Shown here: positions 1 through 10,427 of the stretch, piece after piece
How the letters are laid out: each line of letters starts with the position of its first letter
How positions within the stretch are numbered: position 1 is the stretch's first letter
Assembly (NCBI GenBank): GCA_024036415.1
Contig: JAMWET010004979.1
Span: 1 to 64,000 of the forward strand
DNA length: 64,000 nucleotides
Source of the DNA: Prochilodus magdalenae
Taxonomy: Eukaryota; Chordata; Actinopteri; Characiformes; Prochilodontidae
Reading direction: 5' to 3'
The notes under the pieces: generated by a model
Told to the model about the DNA's origin: nothing
The model's input: the letters and a program-made list of their open reading frames with translations, nothing else
Database searches by the model: none
Position numbers and translations under genes: made by a program

Positions 1-1935
1 TATTTTGGGACCGTCCCTTTTCCAGCAAACACTCCCACACTGTGATGCTGCCACCACCATGCTTCACAGTGGGGATGCTGGTCCTAACACTGGGCCTAGA
101 ATTAGACCCCTCACCCTCCATCCATCAGTTACTGGCTCCAAAATTTACCAGCAGGAACGCTCCAAACATACTGGATAAAATCGGAATACACTGACTTCCC
201 TTCCAAGGTAAGAAAGCTGGGTACACTTCACTGTAGGGTACTGTTCATTAGGCTACATAACACCTACATAAGCTTGTCCTGACAACTGACATAGCCCTAC
301 ATAAGGGTTTATAAGCTTCTAGCTGTAGTTGCTGTAGCGGTTATATTTGCCAAAGTAGCCTTTGATGAAATAGCATCTTTAACAAGGGTTATGTCAATTG
401 TCACGTCACGCTTATGTCGGTTTCATGTAGCTTTATGAACCGAGCTCTACAGTGTAAAGTGTTACCGAAGGTTTTTTCGGTCTTCTAGAAATAGACACCT
501 CCATCCATCAGTAACCCCTTGCACTGGTTTCCATTACAGGTTAAGAAAGTTTGGACACTTTGCTGTTCATAAGGCTACATGAAACCTACATAAGCTTGTC
601 CTGACAACTGACATAACCCTACATTTAGAAATGGAATACTAGCAGGCTTCAGATACTATAGCGGTTATATTTGCCAGTTTGGAACCAAGTTAGTCAAAGT
701 AGGGGACTTTATAGTTTTTTTTTGGCTTGTGTATTGAAATTTTATTGTGTACAGTTTGGAAACCAAGTTATGTAGCCTTATGTGTTTTGTTTTTGATAAG
801 TTTTTTGTTGTTCTAAACGTTCTACCTTGATTTTATGACAGATGATGCTATTGAAATAAGCATCTGTAAAGCTGTAAGTAGGGTTATGTCAGCTGTCATG
901 CCAAGCTTATGTAAGTGTCATGTAGCCTTATGAACAGAGCCCTACAGTAAAGTGTTACCAAACGTTCTTACCCTGTAACGGAAGTCAATGCAAGGGGTTA
1001 GTGATGGATGGAGGGGTAAGGGTGAGGCGTCTTATTCTAGAAGACTCTTTACGGTTGTGTACTGTTCATAAGGCTACATGACACCTACATAAGCTTGTCC
1101 TGGCCACTGAAAACCCTACATAAGGGTTTTATAAAAGTTATTCTAGGAGGCCTGAGTGGCTTTAGTGGTTATATTTGCCAGCCTTTATGAGAGATGGAAT
1201 AAGCATCTTTAAGACAGGTTATGTAGGTGTCATGATAAGCTTATGTAGGTGTTATGTAGCCTTACAACATAGTACCCTACAGTAAAGTGTCACGAATGTT
1301 CTTACCCTGGAATGGAAGTCTAATGAGTGAAGGGTCTAATTCTAGGAGATGCCAAAATCTTTCAGTGCCTTGGGACGGTAAGGTACTGTTCATAAGGCTG
1401 CATGGCACCTACATAAGCTGGTCCTGACAGCTGACATAGCCCTACATAAAGATTTATAAAAGTTATTCTAACAGTCATCAGTTGCTATAGCGATTTACAG
1501 CTATTTTATTTGGCAGATTTGAACAAAGCTAGCTAAAGTAGCCTTCAGGACAGATGGAATAAACACCCATGCGTAAGGTTAAGTCAGTTGTCATGATAAG
1601 CTTATGTAGGTGTTATGTAGCCTTATGAACAGAGCTCTACAGTAAAGTGTCACCAAACTTTCTGACCCTGGAACGGAAGTCAACGGAACCATTATCATAA
1701 TATCTGAACACAGTGTAAAGGATAACTGATGGATGGAGGGTGTGGCATCGTGTTCTAGGCCCAGCGGTAAGAGCAGAACCCCAGCCGTGAAGCATGGTGG
1801 TGGTAGCACTGAAGAGGAGCACCATTTCTATTGGTCCATTCTTCAGAACATGGTGAAGGACTGCAAAATAATTGGTCCCCACTTCAGAAACAGTTAGTGT
1901 GTACCTGTACACCAGTGTTCTGTGTGATTAGCCAG
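1..1935. mobile_element. Compound palindromic MITE-like element with Tc1-derived ends
   Basis: Both ends carry a short piece of a Tc1-type transposase reading (VKHGGGS), on the minus strand near 40-70 and on the plus strand near 1785-1805. The flanks (CTCCATCCATCAGTTA near 115-135 and its complement near 1725-1740) are also inverted. Between them a block containing GGCTACATGACACCTACAT and its complement ATGTAGGTGTCATGTAGCC recurs as about four imperfect hairpins: arms near 230-300/385-470, 545-625/880-965, 1065-1135/1215-1290 and 1385-1450/1580-1650. No intact transposase is present. It looks like a non-autonomous composite element or nested insertions of one palindromic family. The left border may lie outside the window. 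The superfamily is uncertain apart from the Tc1-like ends. Confidence 0.55.
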
Positions 1936-2800
1936 GGCTAGCAGAACTCACTTGGGTCAGCCGGACCGCGGAGAGGCCGAGCGGTCCGGGTCACTCGTCT
2001 CCACAGCCAGGTTAACTAATTTGGAGTCATTTCATGCAGCAGTAGTAATTAAAGGAGAGAGCAGTGTGCTCCTCAGGGCTAATGCCTCTCCTCCAGACCA
2101 GCTCTCTACTAAAGGTCAGGGTGCCCGGGGTTACGACCCTTGACCTCGGGAGGAGAAACTGTTACACTTAAGGATGTGCGGGGAGAGCCCAGCTTTTCAT
2201 GCAGGGTGTGTTTGTGTGCGCTGGGAGGGGGCGAGCGAGGGGTGGGGGTGTGTATCATTAACTCCAGCTGAGAAAGAAAGAGGGGGGCGTGGCCAATGGA
2301 GTTGATGGGGGACCTTAGCCCCGCCCCCCGCTGGGCGCTGGTGTGTGTGAAGCCTTTCTCCATTCACACGCCCTTTAGATTGTTTTATTAAAGCGCCTGA
2401 ATGGGGATTTCCCCCCCGAGTCTGCCCACCACACGCGGGGTCCGAGCGCCGCATAGTTGCTCTGTTGCTATGACTTAACTTTAGTCCCCGCTAATCACCG
2501 GCCGGGGCAAATTTCATATAAAATATCGGGGGTCCCTTTGTGGGCGTAACGCGGCGTGACAGTGAAAACACAATGAGGTGTTGAATCCCCCCAGCAGGTC
2601 GGCCCAGACCGCTGGCTCCAGGGTGGACACACACACTCCATTCACACAGGCCCTGCGGGTTTAATCTGGCTGGGCTAGGCGCATTCTTTCACAGGTGACA
2701 ACCTCCCCACCTCCCACCCGAGGTGTCCCCCTACTGTAAACTCAAGGCTCCTAGTCGTATAACGTTTCACTGCTGTTGGAATGAGAACCTTAAACCGGAA
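1936..2800. other. Unique noncoding stretch, probable wnt3a intron 2
   Basis: No exon, tandem array or mobile element is recognised here. The right part (about 2250-2560) mixes GC-rich and AT-rich motifs and is listed separately as a candidate regulatory block. If the wnt3a transcript starts left of the window, this lies in intron 2. Confidence 0.4.
2250..2560. promoter_or_regulatory. Candidate conserved regulatory block
   Basis: This is a non-repetitive island with several binding-site-like words close together: GGCCAATGG (CCAAT box), CCCCGCCCCC (GC box), TTGTTTTATTAAAG, GCTAATCACC and TTTCATATAAAA. It has no open frame with coding character. Its place in a large Wnt-gene intron and the lack of repeats suggest an enhancer. 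That is inference, because conservation could not be tested here. Confidence 0.25.
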
Positions 2801-3460
2801 GTTAGAACAGAGTACATATAGAACAATCCCCTAGCAACCACCTGGAAGACCGGGTAGACCCACCAACACTGTGCTCCATCAGATCAACAGACCCTTCATC
2901 TCTGAGAGAGAGCAGACCATCCAGCACCCCTCCTGAATCAGATCTGAGAACCTCCACAGGTGTCTCTGTCCATCCTTCTTCCACTGTGAGAGACACCTCC
3001 ACACTATGGAGGTCTGAAAGGAGGTGTAGCTGTTCAAGAAGCTCCTCACTGGGAAAAGGACAAAGAAGCTGCTGGTGTTCTCAGAACAGTGGGCTGACTG
3101 TCCAGCCCAGAGTCCAGAACCTCAACACCACTGAATGTGTGTGGGGTTATCTGGATGGTGGGGAGAAGCAGAAGATGCTGAACCAGCTTCGAGGACTGAA
3201 CAGTGGAGGTGTGTCCTGAAAGTGAGTCTCCTCAGAGAAGCTGGAATGCTGAGGATTCTGGGTAGTTTGCAGTTGAAGCTGCACTGTGGGGGTTTGAAGA
3301 CCTCTCTGGTGGAGGTGCTTAACTCCACCAGCGTACAGACAAGCGTGTTGTAGGGTGGGTGGTGCTCCTTCCCGGAGTGGATGAGTCTGGTGATTGAAGA
3401 AGGGCTCAAGGAGAACTCTCGGGGACCTGTAACCGAGCACTCCAGGGTTTACCGGGCGAC
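2801..3460 (+). pseudogene. Tc1-like transposase relic
   Basis: Around 3095-3165 the plus strand reads QNLNTTECVWGYL. This resembles the Tc1/mariner catalytic segment usually seen as SPDLNPIE(N/H)xWG(Y/D)L, with the family D replaced by N. Upstream words match the region before it (TGGGCTGACTGTCCAGCCCAG). The frame is broken on both sides and no terminal repeats were found. It is therefore a decayed fragment inside presumed wnt3a intron 2. The family call rests on a short motif only. Confidence 0.5.
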
Positions 3461-4071
3461 TGTCTCTCCTTAGGCCCGGTCATTGTCCCTGCAGGGACTT
3501 CCTGATCATAAAAGTGGGCGTGTCCGGGGGTTTATAGAAAAATGGAGAGCCCGGTCTTTCACACACAGCTCCTCACAGCAGTCTACCCATGTTTACTGTT
3601 TACTGTTAGTGCCCGTCTGGCAGCTCTCTTAAACATGCTACTAGTGAACCTCCATCTGTAACTGAGGTTCCAACGCTACAGGACTGCGCTTGGGTTCTAA
3701 CCCTGTACACTCTATAGGGTTCTCCTCTCCAGGGTTCCGCTTGTTGGGCATTCAGTCCAGCACCCTTGCAGCACCCTGAGACCGCAGAGGTAACAGAACT
3801 GATGTCTGTATGTACGTTACAGACGTGAGACCCAGACATACATGGCGAGCCAGACATCATAAACGAGTGACAGAGCTACAAACCGAGGATGAACTGAGCT
3901 GCGTGGCGAGTGTTAGTGTATACTGTGTGTTAATGTAGATCACTACTGCTCCTGTCTTCCCAGCATACACTCATCTCATACACACTTACCACACACTCTA
4001 ATGTAGCGCTAATACAGCTGAGGGTTAGCAGTTAGCTGTTAACTGGATCAGTTAGCCGTAAGCCTAATGCT
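3461..4071. other. Unique noncoding stretch
   Basis: No gene, array or element is recognised. The last 60 bases (TTAGC-rich) look like the source sequence of the 62-bp array that follows. Confidence 0.4.
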
Positions 4072-5789
4072 GTTAGCTGTAGAGGCTAGCTGTAGGGGTG
4101 ACAGAGTTGCCAGTGAGCTGTAGGGCTAATACAGTTAGCTGTAGAGGCTAGCTGTAGGGGTGATAGAGTTGCCAGTGAGCTGTAGGGCTAATACAGTTAG
4201 CTGTAGCATGTAGCTGTAGGGGTGATAGAGTTACCAGTGAGCTGTAGGGCTAATACAGTTAGCTGTAGCATGTAGCTGTAGAGGTGATAGAGTTACCAGT
4301 GAGCTGTAGGGCTAATACAGTTAGCTGTAGTGGTTAGCTGTAGGGGTGATAGAGTTACCAGTGAGCTGTAGGGCTAATACTGTTAGCTGTAGTGGCTAGC
4401 TGTATGGGTAGTAGAGTTACCAGTGAGCTGTAGGGCTAATACTGTTAGCTGTAGTGGCTAGCTGTATGGGTAGTAGAGTTACCAGTGAGCTGTGGGGCTA
4501 ATAGAGTTAGCTGTAGTGGCTAGCTGTAGGGGTGATAGAGTTACCAGTGAGCTGTAGGGCTAATACAGGTAGCTGTAGAGGCTAGCTGTGGGGGTGATAG
4601 GGTTTCCAGTGAGCTGTGGGGCTAATACAGTTAGCTGTAGTGGCTAGCTGTAGGGGTGATAGAGTTACCAGTGAGCTGTAGGGCTAGTTCAGTTAGCTGT
4701 AGCATGTAGCTGTGGGGGTGATAGAGTTACCAGTGAGCTCTAGGGCTAGTTCAGTTAGCTGGTAGAGGCTGCTGTATGGGCCATAGCTGTAATGAACAAG
4801 TAGAGTTACCAGTGAGCTGTAGGGCTAATACAGTTAGCTGTAGTGGCTAGCTGTATGGGTAGTAGAGTTACCAGTGAGCTGTAGGGCTAGTTCAGTTAGC
4901 TGTAGCATGTAGCTGTAGGGGTAGTAGAGTTACCAGTGAGCTGTAGGGCTAGTTCAGTTAGCTGTAGCATGTAGCTGTAGGGGTAGTAGAGTTACCAGTG
5001 AGCTGTAGGGCTAATACAGTTAGCTGTAGTGGCTAGCTGTAGGGGTAGTAGAGTTACCAGTGAGCTGTAGGGCTAATACAGTTAGCTGTAGTGGCTAGCT
5101 GTAGGGGTGATAGAGTTACCAGTGAGCTGTAGGGCTAATACAGTTAGCTGTAGTGGCTAGCTGTAGGGGTGATAGAGTTACCAGTGAGCTGTAGGGCTAA
5201 TACAGTTAGCTGTAGAGGCTAGCTGTAGGGGTAGTAGAGTTACCAGTGAGCTGTAGGGCTCATACAGTTAGCTGTAATAGCTAGCTGTCGGGGTAGTAGA
5301 GTTACCAGTGAGCTGTAGGGCTAATACAGTTAGCTGTAGAGGCTAGCTGTAGGGGTGATAGAGCTTCCAGTGAGCTGTAGGGCTAATACAGTTAGCTGTA
5401 ATAGCTAGCTGTAGGGGTGATAGAGTTACCAGTGAACTGTAGAGCTAATACAGTTAGCTGTAGAGGCTAGCTGTAGGGGTGATAGAGTTACCTGTGAGCT
5501 GTAGGGCTAATACAGTTAGCTGAAATAGCTAGCTGTAGGGATGATAGAGTTACCAGTGGGTTGTAGGGCTAATACAGTTAGCTGTAGCATGTAGCTGTAG
5601 GGGTAGTAGAGTTACCAGTGAGCTGTAGGGCTAGTTCAGTTAGCTGTAGCATGTAGCTGTAGGGGTAGTAGAGTTACCAGTGAGCTGTAGGGCTAGTTCA
5701 GTTAGCTGTAGCATGTAGCTGTAGGGGTAGTAGAGTTACCAGTGAGCTGTAGGGCTAATACAGTTAGCTGTAGTGGCTAGCTGTAGGGG
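4072..5789. repeat. 62-bp minisatellite, about 28 copies
   Basis: The unit contains GTTAGCTGTAG, GCTAGCTGTAGGGGT and GAGTTACCAGTGAGCTG. Successive CCAGTGAGCTGTAG words are 62 bases apart (4111, 4173 and so on). Variants alternate between 'gatagag' and 'gtagag', and between 'aatacag' and 'agttcag'. One unit near 4750-4800 is disrupted by an insertion. The array lies in presumed wnt3a intron 2. Confidence 0.95.
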
Positions 5790-5939
5790 TTTTGCTGTTT
5801 GTAGCCTGAACTCCCTTCCAGAAGACGTAGGTGCATGTCCTACACAGTGATAGGAAACGGGACAGCTCTCAGAACGCCTGTCCAGCTACTCGTCTCAGGA
5901 GGACAAACACGTACGTGGTTTAACGAGGCCTGTGCTGAA

Positions 5940-6260
5940 ATACGCTTATATAACCTCAAACTGAAACTCACAGATGGCACGCAGCCCGACGCCGATTAAT
6001 ACTGCGGGGCATACAAAGGCCCTTCACTGCCTGTCAGTAGGGAATTAAAGTGGGTTGGCGCTGGTGGCCAATTTTGCAACATCATTTTCCGCGCCTTTAA
6101 TTTGTGGAGCCAGTTGAAACCTGCTGCGGAGAGAATGGTTTGATTCACTGTGTCCCCCCAGCCCTTTCCTTTACTCTCCCACACGAGTGCAAGACTGCAC
6201 AAGACCGCGGCGGATTTATCACCTCCAGCTTTTCAGACCGGCTGAGGTTAGCCTAGCCTG
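5940..6260. promoter_or_regulatory. Candidate intronic enhancer
   Basis: This repeat-free block holds clustered transcription-factor-like words: GATTAAT, ATACAAAGG (TCF/LEF-like), GGAATTAAAGTGG, GGCCAATTTTGCAAC, CCTTTAATTTGTGG and GAATGGTTTGATTCA. Such dense AT-rich homeodomain/TCF words in GC-balanced DNA are typical of vertebrate conserved noncoding elements near developmental genes. Conservation was not testable, so the call is inference. Confidence 0.3.
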
Positions 6261-6419
6261 GGCTCCAGAGTCAGGGGCTCCAGAGTCAGGGGCTCCGGCG
6301 CGGGACGGTCTGTTTTGGTTGATGTGTTTTTCCTTCTTTGAGCAGTTTCTGAGTTTCTGCCGTAAGACAAAGAGGCGCTGAGCGGCGAACAGGCCCCTCC
6401 ACTGTGTCTCCCGCTGCTG

Positions 6420-6560
6420 AACAATAAGGAGCTGTTTAATCAAGCCTGTGTAATTACAGCCCTGTGGCCTCAGTGTTTACCTGTCATTTAGCAGGATGTG
6501 CGCTTGATCCGCGCTGACTCATCCCTCTGCGGCGAGGAGCTGCTTACACCGCCTCCGTTT
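6420..6560. promoter_or_regulatory. Candidate intronic enhancer, second block
   Basis: The block contains GTTTAATCAAG, GTGTAATTACAG, GTGTTTACCTG (forkhead-like) and GCTGACTCATC (AP-1-like) within 140 bases, with no repeat structure. It may be one unit with the block at 5940-6260. The function is inferred from motif clustering only. Confidence 0.27.
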
Positions 6561-7040
6561 AACCACCCGCACACAGAGCTGGGCCGATATCACCGGCATC
6601 GGGGTCAACCCCGGCACGATACCCAACACGGGGCGCAGACCAGTTACAGAGACAGACAGAAATCAAAGGGTTAATATTTACTCCGCCCACAGAGGAAAAT
6701 CAACCAATCAGGACTGCTCACTCTGTGGTGGCAAAACATGAGGCCTGAGTCGGTTACACCGTATGATTTATATCCAGGTGATGTATCTTAAATCCCAATT
6801 ATAGATGTTATAATAACATTAACTAGTTAATTATTAATGACTTAATTAACTAATAATGAACTTAATTAATTAATAATAACTGGTATTTAATAAGACACAT
6901 TTCTCTACAGTACGCAGGTTTATACACGCCTCTAATAAACACGTACGACTGGAAAGAAGTTAAGAGTCTTAGAGTTAGCATATCAGCTGGATAAGCTGAA
7001 CTAGCCATGAGCTAGCATTACAGCTAGCAGCACAGCACAA

Positions 7041-8766
7041 TGAGTTACACTGAGGATAAAAGGTGCGGTGATGAGGGTAAAGGTGCTGTGATGTGGATAA
7101 ATGTGTGGTGTTAAGGATAAAGGTGTGGTAATAAGGATAAAGGTGTGGTGATGAGGGTAAAGGTGCGCTGATGAGGGTAAATGTGCGGTGATAAGGATAA
7201 AGGTGTGGTGATGAGGGTAAAGGTGCGCTGATGAGGGTAAATGTGCGGTGATGAGGATAAAGGTGTGGTGATGAGGGTAAACGTGCGGTGATGAGAATAA
7301 AGGTGTGGTGCTGAGGGTAAACGTGCGGTGATGAGAATAAAGGTGCGGTGATGAGGGTAAATGTGTGGTGATGAGGGTCCAATGTGTGGTGATGAGAATA
7401 AAGTTGCAGTGATGAGGGTCAATGTGCGGTGATGAGGGTCAATGTGCGGTGATGAGGATAAAGGTGTGGTGATGAGGGTCAATGTGCGGTGATGAGGATA
7501 AAGGTGTGGTGATGAGGGTCAATGTGCGGTGATGAGGATAAAGGTGTGGTGATGAGGGTCAATGTGCAGTGATGAGGATAAAGGTGCGGTGATGAGGATA
7601 AAGGTGTGGTGATGAGGATAACGGTGCAGTGATTAGGATAAAGGTGCGGTGATGAGGGTTATAATGCGGTGAATTAGGGTTTTATGTTGCGGGTGATGAA
7701 GATAAATGTGCGGTGATGGGGATAAAGGTGTGGTGATGAGGATAAATGTGCGGTGATGAGGATAAAGGTGCGGTGATGAGGATAAAGGTGTGGTGATGAG
7801 GATAACGGTGCAGTGATTAGGATAAAGGTGTGGTGATGAGGGTCAATGTGCGGTGATGAGGATAAAGGTGTGGTGATGAGGGTCAATGTGCGGTGATGAG
7901 AATAAAGGTGTGGTGCTGAGGGTAAACGTGCGGTGATGAGGATAAAGGTGCGGTGATGAGGATAAAGGTGTGGTGATGAGGATAACGGTGCAGTGATTAG
8001 GATAAAGGTGTGGTGATGAGGGTCAATGTGCGGTGATGAGGATAAAGGTGTGGTGATGAGGGTCAATGTGCGGTGATGAGGATAAAGGTGTGGTGATGAG
8101 GGTCAATGTGCAGTGATGAGGATAAAGGTGTGGTGATGAGGATAAAGGTGTGGTGATGAGGATAACGGTGCAGTGATTAGGATAAAGGTGCGGTGATGAG
8201 GGTTTATATGCGGTGATTAGGGTTTATGTGCGGTGATGAAGATAAATGTGCGGTGATGGGGATAAAGGTGTGGTGATGAGGATAAATGTGCGGTGATGAG
8301 GATAAAGGTGCGGTGATGAGGATAAATATGCGGTGATGAGGGTAAATGTGCGGTGATGAGAATAAAGGTGCGGTGATGAGGGTAAATGTGCGGTGATGAG
8401 GGTAAAGGTGCGGTGATGAGGGTAAATGTGCGGTGATGAGGGTAAAGGTGCGGTGATGAGGGTAAAGGTGCGGTGATGAGGGTAAAGGTGCGGTGATGAG
8501 GGTAAATGTGCGGTGATGAGAATAAAGGTGCGGTGATGAGGGTAAATGTGCAGTAATGAGGGTAAATGTGCGGTGATAAGGGGAAAGGTGCGGTGATGAG
8601 GGTAAAGGTGTGGTGATGAGGGTAAAGGTGCGGTGATGAGGATAAAGGTGTGGTGATGAGGGTAAAGGTGCGGTGATGAGGGTAAATGTGTGGTGATGAG
8701 GGTAAAGGTGCGGTGATGAGGGTAAAGGTGCGGTGATGAGGGTAAAGGTGCGGTGATGAGGGTAAC
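7041..8766. repeat. 20-bp minisatellite, about 85 copies
   Basis: The unit is close to GGTGATGAGGATAAAGGTGT, with GGTAAA, GGTCAA, GATAAC and CGGTG variants. A higher-order copy is visible: a distinctive run (GTGATGAAGATAAATGTGC) occurs at 7693 and again 540 bases later at 8233, that is 27 units apart. The minus strand is open over long runs and gives a 20-residue repeated peptide, which is a consequence of the unit and not a gene. The array ends about 48 bases before the wnt3a exon 3 boundary. Confidence 0.95.
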
Positions 8767-8814
8767 GTCGTGTCGATCCTTCAGACTGACATGGCGACGC
8801 GTGTCTCTCCACAG

Positions 8815-9080
8815 CCACGCGGGAGTCTGCGTTCGTCCATGCCATCGCGTCGGCGGGCGTGGCGTTTGCTGTGACCCGGGCCTGTGCTGAGGGTTCTGCT
8901 ACCATCTGCGGCTGTGATGCCCGGAGGAAAGGCCCGCCGGGAGAGGGCTGGAAGTGGGGTGGATGCAGTGAGGATGTGGAGTTTGGAAACATGGTGTCCC
9001 GAGAGTTCGCCGACGCCCGAGAGAACCGGCCCGACGCTCGCTCCGCCATGAACCGCCACAACAACGAGGCTGGGAGAACA
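8815..9080 (+). CDS. wnt3a: Wnt-3a, penultimate coding exon (exon 3)
   Basis: This exon encodes part of the secreted, lipid-modified Wnt-3a ligand of the canonical beta-catenin pathway, acting through Frizzled and LRP5/6. It is 266 nt long. It begins with CC, completing an alanine codon split by the intron, after the acceptor CTCTCCACAG, and it ends AGAACA before the donor GTGAGT. The frame reads TRESAFVHAIASAGVAF, then GPPGEGWKWGGCSED and SREFADARENRPDARSAMN, which is the core of the Wnt N-terminal helical domain. Four of the 24 family cysteines are here. Paralogue choice: FGNMVSREF and NRHNNEAGR fit WNT3A better than WNT3 (recalled as FGVLVSREF, NKHNNEAGR). GPPGEG is shared with WNT3. Exons 1-2 are not in the window. 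Confidence 0.95.
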
Positions 9081-9085
9081 GTGAG

Positions 9086-10010
9086 TGTTCACTGACTACC
9101 ATACTGAACACACGTCACGACTGACTGCACTCTAATACTGACTACCATACTGAACACACATCACGGCTGACTACACTCTAATACTGATTACCATACTGAA
9201 CACACATCACTACTGACTGCACTCTACCACTGACTACCATACTGAACACACATCACTACTGACTGCACTCTATGACTGACTACCATACTGAACACACATC
9301 ACTACTGACTGCACTCTACCACTGACTACCATACTGAACACATATCACGGCTGACTACACTCTATGACTGACTATCATACTGAACACACATCACAACTGA
9401 CAGCACTCTACAAATGACTACCATACTGAACACACATCACTACTGACGGCACTCTACTACTGACTACCATACTGAACACACATCACTACTGACTGCACTC
9501 TACTACTGGTTACCATACTGAACACACATCACTACTGACAGCACTCTATGACTGACTACCATACTGAACACACATCACTACTGACAGCACTCTACAAATG
9601 ACTACCAAACTGAACACACATCACTACTGACGGCACTCTCTACTGACTACCATACTGAACACACATCACTACTGACGGCACTCTCTACTGACTACCATAC
9701 TGAACACACATTACTACTGACTGGACTCTGCTACTCACTACCATACCGAATACACATTACTACTGACTGCACTCTACTACTGACTACCATACTGAACACA
9801 CATCGATACTGACTGCACTCTACTACTGACTACCATACTGAACACACATTATGACTGACTGCACTCTACTACTGACGACCATACCGAACACACATTACTA
9901 CTGACTGCACTTAACTACTGACTACCATACTGAACACACATTACTACTGACTGCACTCTACTACTGACTACCATTTTACTGAACACACATTACTACTAAC
10001 CGCACTCTCC
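9086..10010. repeat. 46-bp minisatellite, about 20 copies
   Basis: The unit contains GACTACCATACTGAACACAC and ACTGACTGCACTCTA. The GACTACC words fall 46 bases apart (9094, 9140 and so on). The array starts within about 6-10 bases of the wnt3a exon 3 splice donor and occupies the first part of intron 3. Confidence 0.93.
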
Positions 10011-10427
10011 CACTGCACACCTGCTTCACCTGTGTTTTTTGTGTTAAGCCTCTCTCTCTGTGTTTATGTATGTGGTCTGTGTTGGGTCGTTCGTTTTGTG
10101 ATGTCCTGCATGGTGTTAGTCATGTCTCCTAGTTCCTGTGTGTCACAGCGAGTTAACCTTTATAGTGTCTTCCACTGTTCTCTGGAATCTGGCCTTTAAT
10201 GAGACTGACTCAGTTCCAGCTCCAGGCTGTTCTGTTCAAGCAGTAGAACATTGCGGGTTCTGTCTTATAGTGATTACGACTGGGATTCAGCCACAGTAGA
10301 TCCTGTCTGTGATCAATGATGGGTGAAGTACACAAACCAGAGTACATGTACCTGAGTTACAGTAGAGACCAGGGTAAACTCCTCCTCCGGTGTCAGGGGA
10401 AGTTCCTCCCTGTAGTCCTCACTGGAG
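10011..10427. other. Unique intron 3 sequence with a MITE-like tail
   Basis: Positions 10011-10310 show nothing recognisable. From about 10315, GGGTGAAGTACACAAACC and GTACATGTACCTGAGTTAC resemble the 'aagtacacaaa...gtacttgagta' words of common fish MITEs. This suggests that the following 47-bp array grew out of such an element. Confidence 0.4.

Larger units (their letters stand above)
5790..7040. other. Unique sequence island in presumed wnt3a intron 2
   Basis: This is about 1.2 kb of non-repetitive DNA between two large arrays. Two parts look like regulatory elements and are listed separately. The stretch around 6790-6900 is AT-rich with TTAATTAAT words. No exon resembling wnt3a exon 1 or 2 was found. 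Confidence 0.5.

Noticed and set aside
4072..5789. CRISPR-like repeat-spacer array
   Set aside because: The whole 62-bp unit is repeated with no unique spacers, and the context is vertebrate.
7660..7690. Telomere-like TTAGGG words
   Set aside because: Only isolated TTAGGG occurrences arise from variants of the 20-bp unit. There is no (TTAGGG)n run.
1..8814. Search for wnt3a exons 1 and 2
   Set aside because: No sequence encoding the expected RRWNCTT-type core or a signal peptide was found on the plus strand, so these exons are placed outside the window.
8204..9064. 286-codon minus-strand frame
   Set aside because: It covers the 20-bp array and the antisense of wnt3a exon 3. The repeated peptide comes from the array.
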